Part shown: positions 25,601-31,600 of the stretch, piece by piece
How positions within the stretch are numbered: the stretch's first letter is position 1
Layout: every line of letters begins with the position of its first letter
Source of the DNA: Alitta virens
Taxonomy: Eukaryota > Annelida > Polychaeta > Phyllodocida > Nereididae
Direction: 5' to 3'
DNA: 64,000 nucleotides
NCBI GenBank assembly: GCA_932294295.1
Contig: OW028574.1
Span: 10,488,215 to 10,552,214 of the forward strand
Translations under genes and position numbers: made by a program
Notes under the pieces: model-generated
Told to the model about the DNA's origin: nothing
Seen by the model: only the letters and a program-made list of their open reading frames with translations
The model's database searches: none

Positions 25601-28600
25601 TATGCAACTCCCATGAACTGTTTACACAAATCCTGGAAGTGAAAAGTAGAAATTTAGCTCTCTGCTTTTACAACATCATTTCAATGTTTACATTTTAATC
25701 CCAAAAATCAACAGTAACGTACAATTCCCTGCATTTCAGACTGAGGATGGATCCTTCACTGTAAAAGTTGCCATCATTGTCCTTGCATGCACATTGACTA
25801 GGATCAACACACTCATCCTGGAAAGATAAATAGTCAGTTAACGGACATGGACATTTTATGGTTTGCTTAATTCTCAGATAAAAGGGATATCCTGAATGAT
25901 GTAAGATAAGAACCTTACATTTTCATTAAGAACCTTTCCGTCTGGGCAATAACATCCAGAAACAGTGACTTCACAGTCACACAAGTAAGGTGACAAGTAA
26001 GTTGCACATGTGTTGCCGCACAGCACAAATTTGTCACGGTAAACTTTGCCAGGTGGACATTCACAGCTTTCTGGTTGGTTTGGATCCAGGACCCAGACAC
26101 CATTTATGCAAGTACTGAAAATAGAAAGTATACCATCAGTGGCATTGCTGTATATCAGTATGTATGGCTTTTATTTTGATTTGTTCTAATTTTAAAGACA
26201 CCCCACCTGTTTTTGCATTCATATGTGCTCTTGGATCCAGCCTCTTTGTAAGGGTTTCCAAGATCATTTTCATCATAACATGGACAGCAATCGAGATGAG
26301 TACAGACACCATCTTGGTTTTCATACTGGCCTTCTGGGCAGACACAACCCTGCAACAGGAAAGTATGCAATGCTAGACAAAGTTTCAGAAAAGATGTTAG
26401 TTCATATCCGGAATTAACACCACTCAAGAATGTACCTGCACACACTGGCTGCATTCATCATTGTTTCCATTACATGCAGCATCATCCTGCTGGTCACGAC
26501 AAGTGATGCAGGTTCCTGCACATTCTTTGAAGACCTTGCCACCAGTACAGTCATAGCCAGTTACCTCTGGAATAAAAAGACAAAAAAAAATCATATATAC
26601 CTGCCTTACAATATCGTTGAACATAGATTAAATCTTCATTGAAACATTAGGATATAGACAATAAGTTGTTACCTTGGCACTGTGGGAAATGCTCTGCCCA
26701 GTCTATATCCACTCCATATTCAGCACACTCCTTAGCCATGGCTGCGATAATGGTGCAAAGAGCACTACTCTGGTAGCATGCGCAGTAGTCATAACGGCAG
26801 ATACGAGCATACCTTTAAAATATTTAAAAATCATATTCAGTATAAAGATTCATCCTTGTGTTTGTCATATGCGTGTTAGTACACTTTTGTGGTGTGCCCT
26901 AGATACTAACCAGTTCCATTTTATGATATTTTTGCATTCTCCCAATACAGCATCACTGACCAACAACTCGCACTGTGTAATGACAGCATCCCTGACCTGT
27001 GATAAATGCATAATCACAAAATTTCAATTATGCTAGTGTCCATTGAGAGTTGTACCATATTTATGTACCACAGTGTAACTTTTCTGATTAGTAAAGGCAA
27101 ATACATAACAAAAATCAGTCTTATAGTATACCTGACTCTCAATGTTGCAAGTGTCTGATGGACCAGGATTGATATGGGATGCTTCACATTGACCACCAGT
27201 TACAATCCATGCGGCAGCAAATTCAGGAATGGATCCAGCCAGCAAGACTTCATTCGGAAGAGCAAGCTCCGCTTGGGTGCTTCCATCATTATTTCCACAA
27301 AGACCATGTACCTGAAGAGATTGAATGTCAAATCAAATGAGACATGAATCAATCTGTTCAGGCAGTATATGTTTGTCTGCAGATAGTGTTTTATATACCT
27401 TTCCAGAAAATTCCGGTGAGAGACGGATGTAGACACGTCCATTTGCATCATAAAGCACTTCAAATGATGGGCTGTACACCAGAGTGAAGAGCGAAGTCAC
27501 CCTCTTAATTATAAAATATCCATTGCTGTATGGCAGATCAACTTCATTACCGTCAACGAAGACGTTTTGGTTCTTCAAACGGATTTTTGTTTTTTCGCCT
27601 TCTTTGTTGTATCTGATGAACAAGTGGTTGGTACATGTGACCAAGTCAGATCCTTGGCATTGACCCTTTTTCTGCCTAATGGTAAGTCTCACTGGTGTGT
27701 TAGCTCTGCTCTTTGTCTGTAATATCAAGCATAACCAGGACATTGGTCATGAAGATCATTTGGATACAACAAAGTAAAGAAATAGCACATGCAGACGGCA
27801 AATTTATTGCGTTCACATCATAATGGAATAGGACATACCCTGACAAGAATATAGGAACATCCAGCTGTACCCTGATAGCTGTATGACTGTCCATCAAATG
27901 TCTTGTAATGCTGGTTACCAACAATAGAGCAAGTTCTAGGACATTCTTTTTCTTCACAGACCCACCGGCCAAACTCGCACTCACTGCGAAGAAAAAAAAA
28001 ACGACTGAATGATTCCTGAATGAAACTTTTGGTGAGGTATATGATAAAATTATGTACGAGAATATCACTAACCATTCATTGCAGTTCATGTAGATTTTGT
28101 CCCCTGGCTGGTAAGTCCTGCGTTGATAAACACATGGACAACTTTCTGGCATGACACACTGGTCATCATGGAGGAAGTAGCCGCTGGGACATACACATCC
28201 AGGAACCAAAGCATCAACACAAGGATCATCAGAAACAAAGCCAAGACTTCCACAGGTGGGCTGGCAGCTGGGACATCTCTCAGAGTAAATGAAACCAGGT
28301 AGGCAGATGGGAGGTGCTGAAATTAAGAACAAATTAATTAGCATCTTTTAAAATTAATCTGTAATGATAACTTTTAAGAAGAGATAACAGTTCCATTACT
28401 TACGACATACACCGGCCATACGCCATTCAATGCGCACATGGACTATTTCATAACAAACTGTGGCGTAGGCATCGAATATTGAACATCTGTCAATTTCTAT
28501 TTCACTGTCTGAGGCACCATCTCGTATTAGGCGACACATCTCACTCATACAAAATGAGTAAGCACTGGGCTGTAAATGAGATAAGTTTCAGCTTTCTTGA

Positions 28601-31600
28601 TCAAATGAAAAAAACAGAATAGTACAGCACAAAATGGAAACAATAGGTGAAATATACATACAAGTCTTTCCCTGCATGGCAAGAAAACTTCAGACATGAT
28701 GTAGCTGCAGTAACTGTGGGCCTTTGCCCGTCTTTCGTCATCCACACAACAATAGTCTGGTACATCAGAACAGGAAGGGCACTGCAAATATAATAATTAA
28801 ACTCTCTGTGTTGCTTTCAATGATTATCACTACATGTAGAGCTTCAGCACTAACTAATTTTCCTAATTTAGTTATTTTTGAGAGCCACAAGTGTATTGTG
28901 ATGATATATGCTTCAATACTTGATAATATGAGTTTTAACGTTTGACTTACAGGTCCAGAAACTTGTGTGAGAGCATTAGCATTTCCAAATGCAGCAACAG
29001 AAGATGCATGGGAACCACTCAAGAGAACCAGGTCATCCAATGGATTTTGATTACAGTTGCCGCACATACCCCTGATGGCTGATCTGTCTGAAGGCAAAAT
29101 GCTTTCATCCATGGTCAAATACCACTCAAAGTCATCAGCGTATCTGAACAGCAAGCCTCCATAAGTGATAGAGACATATCTTCCAACCATTGTAAATGTT
29201 ACACCTGCAAAGAAAGTGATTGAAAATGATGACCTCTGACCTATTTAAGATTAATAAGTCTAATTCTTGTTCTAAATAAACATGATGAGTACCTGGGAAG
29301 ACCGTGGCAAATCCAAGGCTAAGAGAAACTGAGATCCTCTTTCCATTCATGTAGATGTGGTCATGACCTGTGCAGATGATGGTTGTGGTGTCTGTCAGTC
29401 TCAAGCTGTAGGTCTGCAATATGAAACAAGCTATCAGGTAAATGACATAAAATTACAAGTGTGTCATTTATGCAGAAATATTTACTACTGTGATAATACA
29501 AGAGAATTAATTAAATTCTGCCAACTTACCTTAACACATGTTGACACAGAGTCGCACATTGTCAAACTGAGAGTCAAAGTGATGATGCCATCACTGTAGA
29601 GCAAGTATGTGCATGCACCATCAAATGCAAACATAACTCCATCAAAGGTCTTGTAAAGGTTGCGGGAATATCCAGAACAACATGAGCTGCCTTTGACAAC
29701 TGAAATAAGAAATAATTGTTTTCATTCAGTATGGGAAGCATATAACCCTAGTTTATGAATGAAAAATGATAAAAAAAGTGATAATTTCTGAGGAGTTGTA
29801 AATGTTCTTCAATATCATATAAAATCCACTTACTGACAACTCCTGGGAGAATTGGATTTGAGGTTTCACAAGGGAAGCACTTGTCTTCACCGGCTTTACC
29901 CCATGCAACACCATTCATGCCATCGCAACATTCAGACTTCAAAAGAGATGCAGTTCCCTCTACGTGACGTCCTTGACAGTTGATGCTCATGTAACAGTAA
30001 CCTTTGCCCTCTCCAGCTAAAATAAATTTTTCATTAAGTTGAAAATAGGTAACTATTTGCATTAGATTCAGAACACGGCCTTACTTGAATTCTCGCAAAG
30101 AATTATCTCATCAAATTCAATCACTCTGTTAAATTGATGCAGAGCTCTGCATCTTCTCTTCCTTAGTTTTTTTTTTTAATTTTCACGGGAATGAGTTTTG
30201 AAATGTCAGATAACTTGAACTGTTCTGTGCTATTATCAGATTCACTGAAGTGTGATCTTCTTTCACTTATTTGATGTATCTAAGATGATCTAACAAAAAT
30301 AAACATGTCTATATTTACTAAGTCACGTACCTCATAAATCATAAGTGCAACTCAAACTCTGTGATGGCTTTAGTGATTATCACTACGATGTAATCTGAGT
30401 CTTCAGTACTATCTAACTACCTTTAGGGCTGTAATTGATATCAATTTTCATTGATATCAATATCCATATTCAACTTTCTATATTGCAATATCGCTAAATC
30501 ACACAAGTTTTGTATTATCAGCATTCACAGTTAGAAATGGAACCACTAGTGACAGGAATATAACTTCCAATTCACTGTGAAACCATTTAACTTTAATGTA
30601 ATAACTATTGAGCCAATTTGTTAACCAATCAGTTTGCAATTTGGGGTGGGGGCTGTGTAGTCAAGTGCTCATCATGGCACACACGTACAATTATAAAGGA
30701 TAAACAAAGAAACGAAACATGAATTTTATCAATTTTTCGATATAAATATCTAATTTTTTTTAATAAGCACTACTGAATAGCTGCGTAATGATCACTTCAG
30801 GAGCTACTTACGGTCACATAATTCATCACAGGCGAGTCTCTCGTAACCAGGCCTGCATTGGCAGACGTTGCCGTAATCACCAGCAACACACTCCGCATCA
30901 TTCTCACAGGGTGGGTCACAAACTCCTGAAAACATATTTCAAAATTTTTCTCAGTTCAGATTCACACCAAAAAGAAAAAGGTAAATTGTCAAAACTACAA
31001 AATGTCCTTACTGATGTCACAGTTGTCACCGGACCAGCCTGGACAGCAACATGTGACTGTTTTTTTCACCAGCCTTACAAAAAGAAAAAAAAAGAATCAT
31101 TGTATGAGGACCTCTTTAAAATAGCTAATGTTCACATAGAAAATTTTGAGCAACTAAACAAAGAAGACAAATATAAGACCATCATGAAATCAAAAGAGCC
31201 TGAGTTGTTAAAATCCCTTGGAAAATTTCTTAAATATTGATGCCTAATGAATGGTTGGGTCATCATCCATCGTCGAGCATTAACCATCACCCCTCAAACT
31301 AGCAGTTTCTGCACTACAAGCATTTTTATATATTGTGATCTATGTGATTTTACACTCATGTACATAACTGTGCACAATGCCTTGTTATATATACTCCTAA
31401 TTCAAATGTTGTACTTAAATTAACATTGTGATAATGAACAGTATTAACTGCAGTAATATATGTATTTAGGGTTACTGTATACATGTGATATATGTCTATA
31501 TATATATTTTTTTTTAACAAATGTATGTTATCGAAACTTAATGCTCATATTACCATGCTATTGTTCAGCAACTGGGACCATGGATGTATAGATAATCCAT